A DNA stretch of 64,000 nucleotides. Origin: Mesorhizobium sp. CA14. Lineage in GTDB: Bacteria; Pseudomonadota; Alphaproteobacteria; Rhizobiales; Rhizobiaceae. The DNA is taken from contig NZ_JAIUHR010000028.1 in the NCBI RefSeq assembly GCF_020165195.1, positions 28,945 through 92,944 of the forward strand, read 5' to 3'. The notes beneath the pieces were generated by a model. The model was not told the origin of the DNA. It did no database searches and saw nothing but the letters and a program-made list of their open reading frames with translations. Below, piece by piece: positions 8,234 through 16,688 of the stretch (position 1 is the first letter of the stretch; every line of letters starts with the position of its first letter). The translations under genes and the position numbers were made by a program.

Positions 8234-9397
8234 TTAGGCAGCCAGCGCGGTTTCGGCCAGCTTCACCCAATAGCTCATGCCGTGCGGGATGACCTCGTCG
8301 TTGAAGTCGTAGGCCGGGTGATGCAGGCCGGCGGAGTCGCCATTGCCTATGAAGATGAAGGCGCCGGGGCGGGCCTCCAGCATATAGGAGAAGTCCTCGC
8401 CGCCCATCACCGGCTGGATGGCGCGGTGGACATGGCTGTCGCCGGCGATATCGGCTGCGACATCGCCGGCAAAGGCGGTTTCCTCGGCATGGTTGAAGGT
8501 GACGGGGTAATTGGCGTCGTAGTCGACCTCGATGGTGGCGCCGAAGGCCGCGGCGAGGCCGGCGCAGAGCGCGCGGATGCGCTCTTCCGATTTCTTGGCC
8601 ACTTCCTTCTTCAGCGTGCGCACGGTGCCGGCGATCTCGGCGCTTTCGGGAATGACATTATAGGCGTCGCCGGCGTGGAACTTCGTCACCGACACCACCA
8701 CGGCCTCGACCGGATCGGTGCTGCGCGAGGCGATGGTCTGCAGCGCGCCGACCAACTGGCTGGCGATGACGATCGGATCGATCGTGCCGTGCGGCATCGC
8801 CGCATGGCCGCCGCGGCCCTTGACGGTGACGGTGAATTCGGCCGTCGCGGCCATGATCGGGCCGGGCTTGATGGCGAACTGGCCGACCGGCAGGCCCGGC
8901 ATATTGTGCATGCCGAACACCTTCTCGATGCCGAAGCGCTCCATCATGCCGTCCTTGACCATCTCGTTGCCGCCGCCGCCGCCTTCCTCGGCCGGCTGGA
9001 AGATCACCGCCACGCTGCCGGCGAAATTGCGCGTTTCGGCAAGATATTTGGCCGCACCCAAGAGCATCGCGGTATGGCCGTCATGACCGCAGGCATGCAT
9101 CTTGCCGCGCACCGTCGAGGCCCATGGCTTGCCGGTGATCTCGTCGATCGGCAGCGCGTCCATGTCGGCGCGCAGCCCTATCGTCGTGCCATCGCCCTTG
9201 CGGCCGCGGATGATGCCGACGACGCCGGTCTTGCCCAGCCCCGTCACCACCTCGTCGCAGCCGAAGGCCTTCAGCTTCTCGGTGACGAAGGCGGCGGTCT
9301 GGAACACGTCGAAATTCAGCTCCGGTGTCTGGTGCAGATGCCGTCGCCAGCCGGCGACTTCTTCCTGCATTTGCGCGGCGCGGTTCAGAATCGGCAT
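8234..9397 (-). CDS. M20-family amidohydrolase (hippurate hydrolase type)
   Basis: A 387-aa cytosolic metallopeptidase-like amidohydrolase predicted to cleave N-acyl amino acids. Visible family motifs are LRADMDALPI, the metal and catalytic HACGHDGHTAML, FQPAEEGGGG, the dimerisation-domain GRGGHAAMPH, and a final MGGEDFSYML. The length is typical. The N-terminal MPILNRAAQMQEEVAGWRRHLHQTPEL is characteristic of this group, which fixes the start at 9397 after an AGAGATGG site. The exact substrate cannot be assigned. It is divergent from the dacF-like gene. Confidence 0.9.
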   Translation of the reverse strand: MPILNRAAQMQEEVAGWRRHLHQTPELNFDVFQTAAFVTEKLKAFGCDEVVTGLGKTGVVGIIRGRKGDGTTIGLRADMDALPIDEITGKPWASTVRGKMHACGHDGHTAMLLGAAKYLAETRNFAGSVAVIFQPAEEGGGGGNEMVKDGMMERFGIEKVFGMHNMPGLPVGQFAIKPGPIMAATAEFTVTVKGRGGHAAMPHGTIDPIVIASQLVGALQTIASRSTDPVEAVVVSVTKFHAGDAYNVIPESAEIAGTVRTLKKEVAKKSEERIRALCAGLAAAFGATIEVDYDANYPVTFNHAEETAFAGDVAADIAGDSHVHRAIQPVMGGEDFSYMLEARPGAFIFIGNGDSAGLHHPAYDFNDEVIPHGMSYWVKLAETALAA

Positions 9398-9511
9398 GAT
9401 CGGTCCATCTCTTGGTTGATTGGCGGCAGTCGGTCAGAGCCGCTGCTCAGCAATTATGATTGTCTTGAACTTTGCCATTTTGGCGTCACATAGGGTAAAT
9501 AGCACCGCAAC

Positions 9512-9543
9512 AATGCGGTCCGGGTCGAGGGCCGGGCCGCATT
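9512..9543. promoter_or_regulatory. 12-bp stem hairpin upstream of D,D-carboxypeptidase gene
   Basis: AATGCGGTCCGG and CCGGGCCGCATT form a 12-bp stem with one G-T pair and an 8-nt loop, about 75 bp before ATG 9617. There is no T-run on either side, so it looks more like a leader structure than a terminator. Confidence 0.35.
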
Positions 9544-9616
9544 TATGCTGGCGATGGGTAACGAAATCTTACGGACCCAGCCGCGATTACGGCAAGAGGC
9601 GATTTCGGATTTGATC

Positions 9617-10786
9617 ATGCGGCGAAGGCATTTCCTCAACCTATTACTGGGAGGCGCGCTTGCGTTGCCGGTGTTTGCCGGCGCGGCCCGGGCCAATCCG
9701 ATCGTGCTTTTCGACTTGAAGAGCGGCTCAATTTTGGAGCACCAGGACGCATTCAAGCGCTGGTATCCGGCCTCGCTCAGCAAGCTGATGACGGCCTATG
9801 TCGCCTTCCGCGCGATCCAGGCCGGCGAGGTGGCGCTCGATTCGCCGATCAAGGTGACGAAGCATTCGGCCGGCGAGCCGGCGAGCAAAATGGGCTTCAA
9901 GCCCGGCTCGGTGATGCGGCTCGACAACGCGCTGAAGATGATGCTGGTCAAGTCGGCCAACGACATCGCCATGGCCGTGGGCGAGAATATCGGCGGATCG
10001 CAGGCCGCCTTTGCCGACCGCATGAACGCCGAGGCGGCCAGGCTCGGCATGGTCGGCACGCATTTCGTCAACCCGAACGGGCTCTATTCGCCGGAGCAGT
10101 ATACGACCGCGCGCGACCTTGCCGTGCTGGTGACGGCGTTGCGCAATGATTTTCCGCAATATTCCCCGTGGTTCTCGATCGAAGGCCTTGCCGTCGGCAA
10201 GAAGGCGATCCCGAATTACAATCTCCTGATCGGCCGCTATCCGGGCGCCGACGGCATGAAGACCGGCTTCGTCTGCCCGTCCGGCTTCAACATGATCGGC
10301 TCGGCGACGCGCAACGGGCGCACACTGGTGGCCGTGGTGCTCGGCGAAAAATCGGCGATCAGCCGCGCCGAAGCGGCGGCAAAGCTGCTCGATCAGGGTT
10401 TTGAGATGCCGACGGCCACTTCGACCACGCTTGCAGCGCTCAAGCCCTATGGCGACACGCTGTCGCCCAACGATATGCATGACGAGATCTGCGCGAAAAA
10501 ACCGAAGGACGAGCAATCGGAGGCGGCCCCCGAGGTTGCCGCCAAGGATAAGCCGAAATCGCCCTACCAGGTGAAGCTCGGCCATCCCACGCTCGTTTCC
10601 GTCGGTCTCGGCGGCGCCACGGGGCCGGCGCCCAAGGCGTTCGTCGACCAGGCCGATCAGAATTATGCCGGTGTGCCGCTGCCGAGCTGGCGGCCCGACA
10701 GACCGGCGCCGGCCGGCGCCGAGCCGCTGGCGACCGGAACGGCCGCCGCCGCGGCACAGGGCGACCAACCCGCCAAGGCCAACTGA
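9617..10786 (+). CDS. D-alanyl-D-alanine carboxypeptidase (S11, DacF type)
   Basis: A 389-aa penicillin-binding protein that trims the terminal D-Ala of peptidoglycan stem peptides in the periplasm. The three active-site motifs are present: SLSK (SxxK, near residue 52), SAN (SxN, near 113) and KTG (near 215). The N-terminus RRRHFLN followed by a hydrophobic stretch and AGAARA is a signal peptide with a Tat-like twin-arginine motif. The C-terminal ~100 residues are Pro/Ala-rich and low in complexity. ATG 9617 is chosen because it starts the signal peptide; the frame also opens at 9545. Confidence 0.9.
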   Translation: MRRRHFLNLLLGGALALPVFAGAARANPIVLFDLKSGSILEHQDAFKRWYPASLSKLMTAYVAFRAIQAGEVALDSPIKVTKHSAGEPASKMGFKPGSVMRLDNALKMMLVKSANDIAMAVGENIGGSQAAFADRMNAEAARLGMVGTHFVNPNGLYSPEQYTTARDLAVLVTALRNDFPQYSPWFSIEGLAVGKKAIPNYNLLIGRYPGADGMKTGFVCPSGFNMIGSATRNGRTLVAVVLGEKSAISRAEAAAKLLDQGFEMPTATSTTLAALKPYGDTLSPNDMHDEICAKKPKDEQSEAAPEVAAKDKPKSPYQVKLGHPTLVSVGLGGATGPAPKAFVDQADQNYAGVPLPSWRPDRPAPAGAEPLATGTAAAAAQGDQPAKAN

Positions 10787-10794
10787 GCCGCGTC

Positions 10795-11895
10795 ATGGAC
10801 AGCAGTTTTCCCATTCCCGTATCCGTGCTCACCGGTTTTCTCGGCGCCGGCAAGACGACGCTGCTCAATCGGCTGCTCAAGGATCCGGCGCTTGCCGACA
10901 CGGCGGTGATCATCAACGAGTTCGGCGAGGTGGCGATCGACCATCTGCTGGTCGAGCAGGCTTCCGACGGGATCATCCAGCTTTCCGACGGCTGCCTGTG
11001 CTGCACGGTGCGCGGCGACCTGGTCGACACGCTCGCCGATCTCGTCGACCGGCTGCAGACCGGCCGTATCGCGAAACTGGCGCGCGTCGTCGTCGAGACG
11101 ACGGGTCTGGCCGATCCGGCGCCGGTGCTGCAGTCGATCATGGCGCATCCCGCGCTGGTGCACGCCTTCCGGCTCGACGGCGTCATCACGCTGGTCGACG
11201 CTGTCAATGGCGAGACAACGCTCGATACCCATGTCGAGGCGGTGAAGCAGGCGGCGGTGGCGGACCGCATCGTGCTGACCAAGACCGACCTGGCCGACGC
11301 GGCCGAGGTCGAGGCGTTGCGGGCAAGGCTGAAGCAGGTCAATCCGGGCGCCGTCCTGCTCGACGTCGCCGATGCCGGCGCTGCGGCGCTGTTCAATTGC
11401 GGCCTCTATAATCCTGAAACCAAGTCCGCCGACGTGCGGCGCTGGCTCGGTGAAGAGGCGGCGCATGATCATGATCATCATCACCATGACGGCGACCACG
11501 ATCACCACCATCATGAGCATCGCCACGATACGCGCGTGCGCACGCACTCGCTCGTCCATGACGGCCCGGTGCCGTTCTCGGCGATTGAAATGTTCCTCGA
11601 CCTTCTGCGCTCGACGCATGGCGAGAAACTCCTGCGCATGAAGGGCGTCATCGAGCTTGCGGAGGATCCGTCGCGGCCGCTGGTCATTCACGGCGTACAG
11701 AAAATCCTGCATCCGCCGGCAAGGCTGCCGGCCTGGCCCGACGGCCAGCGCGGCACCAGACTGGTGCTGATCACGCTCGACATGCCTCAGGACTATATCC
11801 GTCGGCTGTTCGCGGCCTTCACCAACAGGCCGTCGATCGATACGCCGGATCGTGCCGCGCTCGAAGCCAATCCGCTGGCAATAGCCGGGCTATAG
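10795..11895 (+). CDS. COG0523 (CobW/P47K) GTPase, metal chaperone type
   Basis: A 366-aa G3E-family GTPase. Walker A GFLGAGKTT is at residues 14-22, the metal-binding GCLCC at 66-70, and the TKTD guanine-specificity motif near 162. A His-rich loop of about 22 residues (after AAHDHD, near 222-245) separates the GTPase part from the C-terminal CobW_C domain. Such proteins deliver zinc or other metals to client enzymes. The gene is not next to cobalt or B12 genes, so the name CobW would mislead. It starts 8 bp after the carboxypeptidase stop. Confidence 0.88.
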   Translation: MDSSFPIPVSVLTGFLGAGKTTLLNRLLKDPALADTAVIINEFGEVAIDHLLVEQASDGIIQLSDGCLCCTVRGDLVDTLADLVDRLQTGRIAKLARVVVETTGLADPAPVLQSIMAHPALVHAFRLDGVITLVDAVNGETTLDTHVEAVKQAAVADRIVLTKTDLADAAEVEALRARLKQVNPGAVLLDVADAGAAALFNCGLYNPETKSADVRRWLGEEAAHDHDHHHHDGDHDHHHHEHRHDTRVRTHSLVHDGPVPFSAIEMFLDLLRSTHGEKLLRMKGVIELAEDPSRPLVIHGVQKILHPPARLPAWPDGQRGTRLVLITLDMPQDYIRRLFAAFTNRPSIDTPDRAALEANPLAIAGL

Positions 11896-11913
11896 GCCGA
11901 AAACGGCGCCGGC

Positions 11914-12165
11914 TCAGGCCGCGCTGCCGCGCTCGACGAGAAAGCGGTGGCCGCCAGTGACTGCGGCCGTTTCGACCAATTGGTGGCCGGCATCGGCGCA
12001 GAAGGCCGGGATGTCGATCACGGCCAGCGGATCGGTGGTCTCGAGCCACAGCCTGGCGCCCGGCCGCATCGCGGCCAGCCGCTTGCGGGCTTTCAGCACC
12101 GGCAACGGACAATTCAGTCCCTTGAGATCGTAGATGGCGGGCGGCTTTGCCCTCTGTTCATGCAT
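11914..12165 (-). CDS. TusA-like sulfurtransferase
   Basis: An 83-aa SirA/TusA-fold protein with the signature LNCPLPVLKARK, Cys19 being the persulfide carrier. Members pass sulfur in tRNA thiolation, molybdenum cofactor or sulfur metabolism; which one is not decided by the neighbours. The start codon ATG 12165 lies inside an inverted repeat element (12161-12233), so the 5' end of the mRNA can form a hairpin over its start. Only 18 bp separate it from the convergent GTPase gene. Confidence 0.85.
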   Translation of the reverse strand: MHEQRAKPPAIYDLKGLNCPLPVLKARKRLAAMRPGARLWLETTDPLAVIDIPAFCADAGHQLVETAAVTGGHRFLVERGSAA

Positions 12166-12233
12166 GTCGTAATTCCAAAACCGCCTTACGTCCTCGGGTC
12201 AATGCCCGACGGCATGCTTTTGGGCGACATGCA
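12161..12233. repeat. Palindromic intergenic repeat, family A
   Basis: It is bounded by the perfect 9-bp inverted repeat TGCATGTCG / CGACATGCA. Inside are CCAAAACCG and CTTTTGGGCG arms. A related copy lies at 37325-37370. The tusA-like start codon falls within the left arm. It resembles a repeat common between Mesorhizobium genes. Confidence 0.65.
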
Positions 12234-12240
12234 TGAAGTC

Positions 12241-13530
12241 TCAGCCGCCGAACATGCCAAGCAGCTTCTTCTTCAGCTTGGACACGGTGCCCTGGTCGGC
12301 GTCGGCAGCCTGCTGCGTTTCCTGGGCGGGCACTGCCTCGACGCCTGCGGTGACGACCGGCTGCTGCGCCGCCTGCTTGGCGGCTTCCTTCTCGGCCAGC
12401 GCCTGCTGCTTGGCCGCTTCCTTGGCGGCCTTGGCCGCCTCGATCGCGGCCAGGCGCTGCTCTTCGGCCTTGCGCTTGGCTTCCTTCTCCGCGTCGGCTG
12501 CTGCCATCTTGCGGCCGAGCGGGGAATCGATGCGGCCCATGCGCGTCGTTTCCGTCACCGAGCCGTCGGCGTTCATCGACGGCGGGTCGATCGGCACGCG
12601 CTCGCCGCGGGCGCGGCGCTTCGACCAGTCGGAAACGATGCTCGCTTCCTTGATGCCGGCAATCGTCGGCTTCGGCGGCGGCGTGCTGGAATTGACGGCT
12701 GCTTTGAAGGCCGCGTCGTAACGCTTCTCGTAGTCGGCGTAGGCCGTTTTCAACGAGTCAGGCTGCATGGTCGCGGGGCAGGGGCCGGTCGGGTTGAAGG
12801 TCGTGCCTTCCGGCGCGACCTGGTTGAAGACGTAGCGCTTCTCGCAGACGTCGACCTTCGGCGGCACCTTGGTGATCTCGAAATTGTCGTAGCCGACCTT
12901 CAGCATCTTCCAGAATTCGTAATTCGGGTCGTTGCGGTAGCGCGCCATGTTGGCGGCGGTCATGCGGAATGGAAAGGCCTGGATCTGGAACTCGGTCTGG
13001 CCGCCCTGGAAGGCGTCGCGGCCGAAGGCATAGATCTGTTCGATCTGCGCGTCTGTCATCGAATAGCAGCCGGACGACGAGCAGGCGCCGTGCACCATCA
13101 GGTTCTGGCCGGTGCGGCCATTAGCGCGGTCATAGGCGTTGGGGAAGCCGATGTTGAAGGACAGATGGTAATTCGAGCGCGGATTCATCTGCGACGGACG
13201 CACCGTGTAGAAGCCTTCCGGCGCCTGGCGGTCGCCCTCGGTGTATTTGGGGCCGAGCTTTCCCGACCATTTGCAGATGTCGTAGGTGGCGACGAGATCG
13301 TAGCGGCCATTGGTCTTGGCCTTCCAGATCTCCAGCTTGCCTTCTTCCTTGAAGATGCGCGCCATCACCGAGGAGGTGCGCACCATGCCCTTGGCCTTCA
13401 TATCGGCCAGGATCTTGTCGGGCAGCGGCTTGTTGGCCTCCGGCGCGAAATCCTTCATCGACGAATCATTGCAGCCGGCGACGCCGATGGCGGCGATCAG
13501 GACTCCGGTGCGGGCAAGCTTGGCAAACAT
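12241..13530 (-). CDS. Lipoprotein L,D-transpeptidase (YkuD family)
   Basis: A 429-aa envelope protein. A signal peptide ends in the lipobox VAGC (Cys20). The YkuD domain spans about residues 55-230 with catalytic H148 and C155 in MVHGACSSSGCYSM, so it can make 3-3 peptidoglycan cross-links or attach proteins to the wall. Residues about 340-392 are an Ala/Lys/Glu-rich coiled coil that probably spans periplasm or binds wall, followed by a basic C-terminus. The start at 13530 agrees with the signal peptide. The gene appears monocistronic. Confidence 0.88.
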   Translation of the reverse strand: MFAKLARTGVLIAAIGVAGCNDSSMKDFAPEANKPLPDKILADMKAKGMVRTSSVMARIFKEEGKLEIWKAKTNGRYDLVATYDICKWSGKLGPKYTEGDRQAPEGFYTVRPSQMNPRSNYHLSFNIGFPNAYDRANGRTGQNLMVHGACSSSGCYSMTDAQIEQIYAFGRDAFQGGQTEFQIQAFPFRMTAANMARYRNDPNYEFWKMLKVGYDNFEITKVPPKVDVCEKRYVFNQVAPEGTTFNPTGPCPATMQPDSLKTAYADYEKRYDAAFKAAVNSSTPPPKPTIAGIKEASIVSDWSKRRARGERVPIDPPSMNADGSVTETTRMGRIDSPLGRKMAAADAEKEAKRKAEEQRLAAIEAAKAAKEAAKQQALAEKEAAKQAAQQPVVTAGVEAVPAQETQQAADADQGTVSKLKKKLLGMFGG

Positions 13531-13751
13531 CGATACGGCTACGTCTCTTCTCTCGGGCCAACGGCTCTCGGCATGGCCGGGGCCGCAGGCTGAACACCAG
13601 TGGACCGTAAGCCCGTTAACCTTGAAAATTCCTTACCGCAAGCCTTGGCAAACCCCTCGCGGCGATTTCCATTGAGCCGAATCCGGCGGCATTTTTGTGG
13701 CGGAATTGCTTATTCCGGCCACAGTTGAACGTCTTGCCGGGACTTGAGAGG

Positions 13752-14702
13752 TCAGAGGCTGCGGCCCATCGCCAGGTATTTCTCGCGGCGCTGCTCGCGG
13801 AAATCGGTGTTGGCGCCGGCAAAATCCTTCATCGTCCGAGCGATGAGGTCGCCGGCGGACGCAATCACCGTCTCCGGCGCGCGCTGGGCGCCGCCGATCG
13901 GCTCGGGAATGATGGCGTCGATGATCTTCATCTCGAGAAGATCCTGCGCGGTGATCTTCATGTTGGTCGCAGCGTCCTTGGAACGCGTGGTGTCGCGCCA
14001 CAGGATCGACGCCGCGCCCTCGGGCGAGATCACCGAATAGATGGCGTGTTCCAGCATGTAGACGCGGTTGGCGGTGGCGATCGCGATGGCGCCGCCGGAG
14101 CCGCCTTCGCCGATAACCACGGAGATCGAAGGCACTTTCAGCGAAAGGCAGGCCGAGGTCGAACGCGCGATCGCTTCGGCCTGGCCGCGCTCCTCGGCGC
14201 CGACGCCGGGATAGGCGCCGGCAGTGTCGACCAGGGTCAAAAGCGGGATCTGGAAGCGGTCGGCCAATTCCATCAGGCGCACCGCCTTGCGGTAGCCTTC
14301 CGGCCGGACCGAGCCGAAATTGTGCTTGATGCGGCTTGCGGTATCCGAACCCTTTTCCTGGCCGATGACCGCTACCGGCTCGCCGCGAAAACGCGCGAAG
14401 CCGCCGACGATCGCCTGGTCGTCGCCGAAATTGCGGTCGCCGGCCAAAGGCGTGAAATCGGTGAACAGCCCTTTGATGTAGTCGACGCAATGCGGGCGGT
14501 CGGGATGGCGCGCCACCTGCACCTTCTGCCAGGGCGTGAGCGCCTTGTAGAGGTCGCGCAACGCGTCGCGCGAGCGCTTTTCCAGCCTGCTGATCTCTTC
14601 GCCGACATCGACGGCCTCGCCGTTCTCGGCAAGCTTCTTCAGCTCAAGGATCTTGAGCTCCAGATCCTGCACCGGCTTTTCGAAGTCGAGGTAGTTGTAC
14701 AT
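13752..14702 (-). CDS. accA: Acetyl-CoA carboxylase carboxyltransferase, alpha subunit
   Basis: A 316-aa subunit of the cytosolic enzyme that transfers CO2 from carboxybiotin to acetyl-CoA, the first step of fatty acid synthesis. The crotonase-like fold shows DTAGAYPG, a GEGGSGGA oxyanion region and the ISPEGAASILW segment. ATG 14702 (MYNYLDFEKPVQDLE) matches rhizobial AccA starts; an in-frame TTG ten codons upstream is less likely. It partners with AccD encoded elsewhere. It follows xerD in the same direction after about 100 bp. Confidence 0.95.
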   Translation of the reverse strand: MYNYLDFEKPVQDLELKILELKKLAENGEAVDVGEEISRLEKRSRDALRDLYKALTPWQKVQVARHPDRPHCVDYIKGLFTDFTPLAGDRNFGDDQAIVGGFARFRGEPVAVIGQEKGSDTASRIKHNFGSVRPEGYRKAVRLMELADRFQIPLLTLVDTAGAYPGVGAEERGQAEAIARSTSACLSLKVPSISVVIGEGGSGGAIAIATANRVYMLEHAIYSVISPEGAASILWRDTTRSKDAATNMKITAQDLLEMKIIDAIIPEPIGGAQRAPETVIASAGDLIARTMKDFAGANTDFREQRREKYLAMGRSL

Positions 14703-14803
14703 GCTTGGGCGGACCGGTCCGTCGGAAGGCAAAATGGCTGGCGGAACCGCTGAAATGCCGGCTCCGGGCGGTGGAACGTCGCCCTCACATAGCGATATGA
14801 GGC

Positions 14804-15718
14804 CTAGTCGGCAAGCGGGTGATGATCGTTGACCAGCCGCACCAGCCGCTCCTCCAGCACATGGGTGTAGATCTGCGTGGTCGAGATGTCGGCATGACCA
14901 AGAAGTTGCTGAACGGCTCTGAGATCGGCGCCGTTCTGCAGGAGATGGCTCGCAAAAGCATGGCGAAGCACATGCGGCGAGATCTTCGCCGACGCTATGC
15001 CGGACCGCGCGGCCAAACCCTTGAGATCGCGGGCGAAAACCTGCCGGGAGAGATGGCCGCTATCGGAGGAGGCCGGAAACAGGAAGGGGCTCTCGGCAAA
15101 GGCCGGCCGTTTGGCCCTCGCGGCAAGCCAGGCGCGCATGGCGGCGCGCGCCTTGGCCGACAGCGGCACCATGCGTTCCTTGTCGCCCTTGCCGCGCACC
15201 ATGAAGAAGCGGTCGTCGCGCAGCGCCACCGTGACCGGCAGGCCGACCAGCTCCGATACGCGCAGGCCGGTGGCGTAGAGAACCTCGACCAGCGCGTGCA
15301 GGCGCAGCGCCGCCAACCTGTCGCCGTCCGGTCCGGCTTCGGCCGCTTCCTGCGCCGCGCGGTCGAGCAGGCGCCCGGTTTCGGCCTCGCTCATCGTCTT
15401 CGGCAGCGGCCGGCCCTTGCGCGGGCTGTCCAGCGTGCCCGTCGGGTCGTCGCCGCGCAGACCTTCGGCATAGAGGAATTTGAAGAACTGGCGGATCGCC
15501 GACAATTTGCGCGCCTGCGAGGTCGGCGCGAAGCCCCGCGCGGCGATGTCGTCGAGATAGGCGCGGATGTCGGCCGGCCCCGCGCCGGCAAGCCCGCCTT
15601 TGATCGCCTCGGAAGCATCCTCCAGATCGCGGCGGTAGGACGAAAGCGTGTTTTCGGCCGCGCCCCGCTCGGCGCTCATCATTTCGAGGAAGGCTTCGAT
15701 GCGGGCGGCGCTGTTCAT
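14804..15718 (-). CDS. xerD: Site-specific tyrosine recombinase XerD
   Basis: A 304-aa recombinase that with XerC resolves chromosome dimers at dif. The N-terminal SAM-like domain (about 1-95) precedes the catalytic domain with R153 (ATGLRVSEL), K177, H249 and R252 (HVLRHAFAS), H275 (LLGH) and the nucleophile Y284. The length is standard for housekeeping XerD. It begins 10 bp after a 50-aa membrane protein gene, so they are probably one transcript. Nothing around it suggests a mobile element. Confidence 0.93.
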   Translation of the reverse strand: MNSAARIEAFLEMMSAERGAAENTLSSYRRDLEDASEAIKGGLAGAGPADIRAYLDDIAARGFAPTSQARKLSAIRQFFKFLYAEGLRGDDPTGTLDSPRKGRPLPKTMSEAETGRLLDRAAQEAAEAGPDGDRLAALRLHALVEVLYATGLRVSELVGLPVTVALRDDRFFMVRGKGDKERMVPLSAKARAAMRAWLAARAKRPAFAESPFLFPASSDSGHLSRQVFARDLKGLAARSGIASAKISPHVLRHAFASHLLQNGADLRAVQQLLGHADISTTQIYTHVLEERLVRLVNDHHPLAD

Positions 15719-15728
15719 CGGGCCGGGA

Positions 15729-15881
15729 TCAATTCTTCTTCGGATTGAGCTTCTCGGCCGGAATTCGGATGCTCATTTCGGCCTTTTTCGGCTCCACGAA
15801 CATGGCTAGGGCGAACATCGCGCCATAGGCAATGCCTGCAAGAACCGCCAGCGTCACGACGAAGCGAAACAAAGTCGGCAT
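15729..15881 (-). CDS. Small 50-aa membrane protein upstream of xerD
   Basis: Reading from ATG 15881 gives MPTLFRFVVTLAVLAGIAYG and continues to a TGA at 15729. Residues 5-29 form one membrane helix with a short N-terminus. The charged C-terminal tail contains EPKKAEMSIRIPAEKLNPKK. I recall similar short proteins encoded next to xerD in rhizobia, but their function is unknown. The 10-bp gap to xerD supports an operon. The composition and clear helix make a chance ORF unlikely. Confidence 0.72.
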   Translation of the reverse strand: MPTLFRFVVTLAVLAGIAYGAMFALAMFVEPKKAEMSIRIPAEKLNPKKN

Positions 15882-16070
15882 TCAAATTTCGCCCGTCTTC
15901 TTGTTCTGCGTTTCCAAAGCCCTGTGCCCTTATGGGACGCCAATCCAGGCAATTCAAGGACGAAGGATTTCGGGCGACAGAGGTTTTGCCGGAAAAGCTT
16001 TGAAACCGTTCGTCCGCCTGCGCTTGACGCAAACAGGCTTTTGATGTCGATACGGCGCAAAGAGGCCCCG

Positions 16071-16688
16071 ATGAACGCTCTGCCAAATCCGACGGACGAA
16101 GGCTGCGCCGCGCTGATCGAAGCGCTCGGCAGCCGTTCGATCGTCTTCGTCGGGCTGATGGGCGCCGGCAAGACGGCGATCGGCCGCAAGGTGGCGACGA
16201 TGCTTTCGCTGCCCTTCATGGATAGCGACCAGGAGATCGAAAGCGTCTCGCGCATGACGGTGCCGGAGCTGTTCGAGCGCTATGGCGAGCCGGAATTCCG
16301 GGCGCTGGAGCAGCGCGTGATCCTGCGCTTGCTGGAGAACGGCCCGCAAGTGCTGTCGACCGGCGGCGGCGCCTTCATGAACGCGCAGACGCGCGAGGCG
16401 ATTTCCGCGCATGGCGTATCGGTCTGGCTGAAGGCCGATCTGGACCTGTTGATGGAGCGCGTCTCCAAGAAGCAGAACCGGCCGCTGCTGAAAAATCCCG
16501 ATCCGCGCGGCGTGCTGGAGCGCCTGATGGGCGAGCGCTATCCGGTGTACGCGACCGCCGATCTGACCGTGCCGACGCGCGACGACCGCAAGGAGATCAT
16601 CGCCGGCGAAGTCGTCGCGGCGCTCTGCGCCCAACTCGGTGTGGCCACCATCGCGACGGGCGCTCCAACTGACGAGGTGCAGCCGTGA
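16071..16688 (+). CDS. aroK: Shikimate kinase
   Basis: A 205-aa kinase that phosphorylates shikimate with ATP in aromatic amino acid synthesis. Walker A GLMGAGKT is at residues 28-35, the substrate-binding DSD near 51, FRALE near 72, and the GGG loop (STGGGAF) near 96; KKQNRPLL is the lid. ATG 16071 follows AGAGG by 5 bases; ATG 16044 is an alternative 9 codons upstream. The stop overlaps the GTG start of aroB by 4 bp. Confidence 0.94.
   Translation: MNALPNPTDEGCAALIEALGSRSIVFVGLMGAGKTAIGRKVATMLSLPFMDSDQEIESVSRMTVPELFERYGEPEFRALEQRVILRLLENGPQVLSTGGGAFMNAQTREAISAHGVSVWLKADLDLLMERVSKKQNRPLLKNPDPRGVLERLMGERYPVYATADLTVPTRDDRKEIIAGEVVAALCAQLGVATIATGAPTDEVQP

Noticed and set aside
8141..9493. 450-codon plus-strand frame opposite the amidohydrolase
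   Set aside because: It is antisense to a conserved M20 protein and shows shadow composition.
11947..13593. 548-codon plus-strand frame opposite the L,D-transpeptidase
   Set aside because: The minus strand has a lipobox and catalytic motifs; the plus frame is a Gly/His/Arg-rich shadow.
14804..15718. xerD as a phage or island integrase
   Set aside because: Length, motifs and its core-gene neighbours (accA, small membrane protein, aroKB) fit housekeeping XerD.
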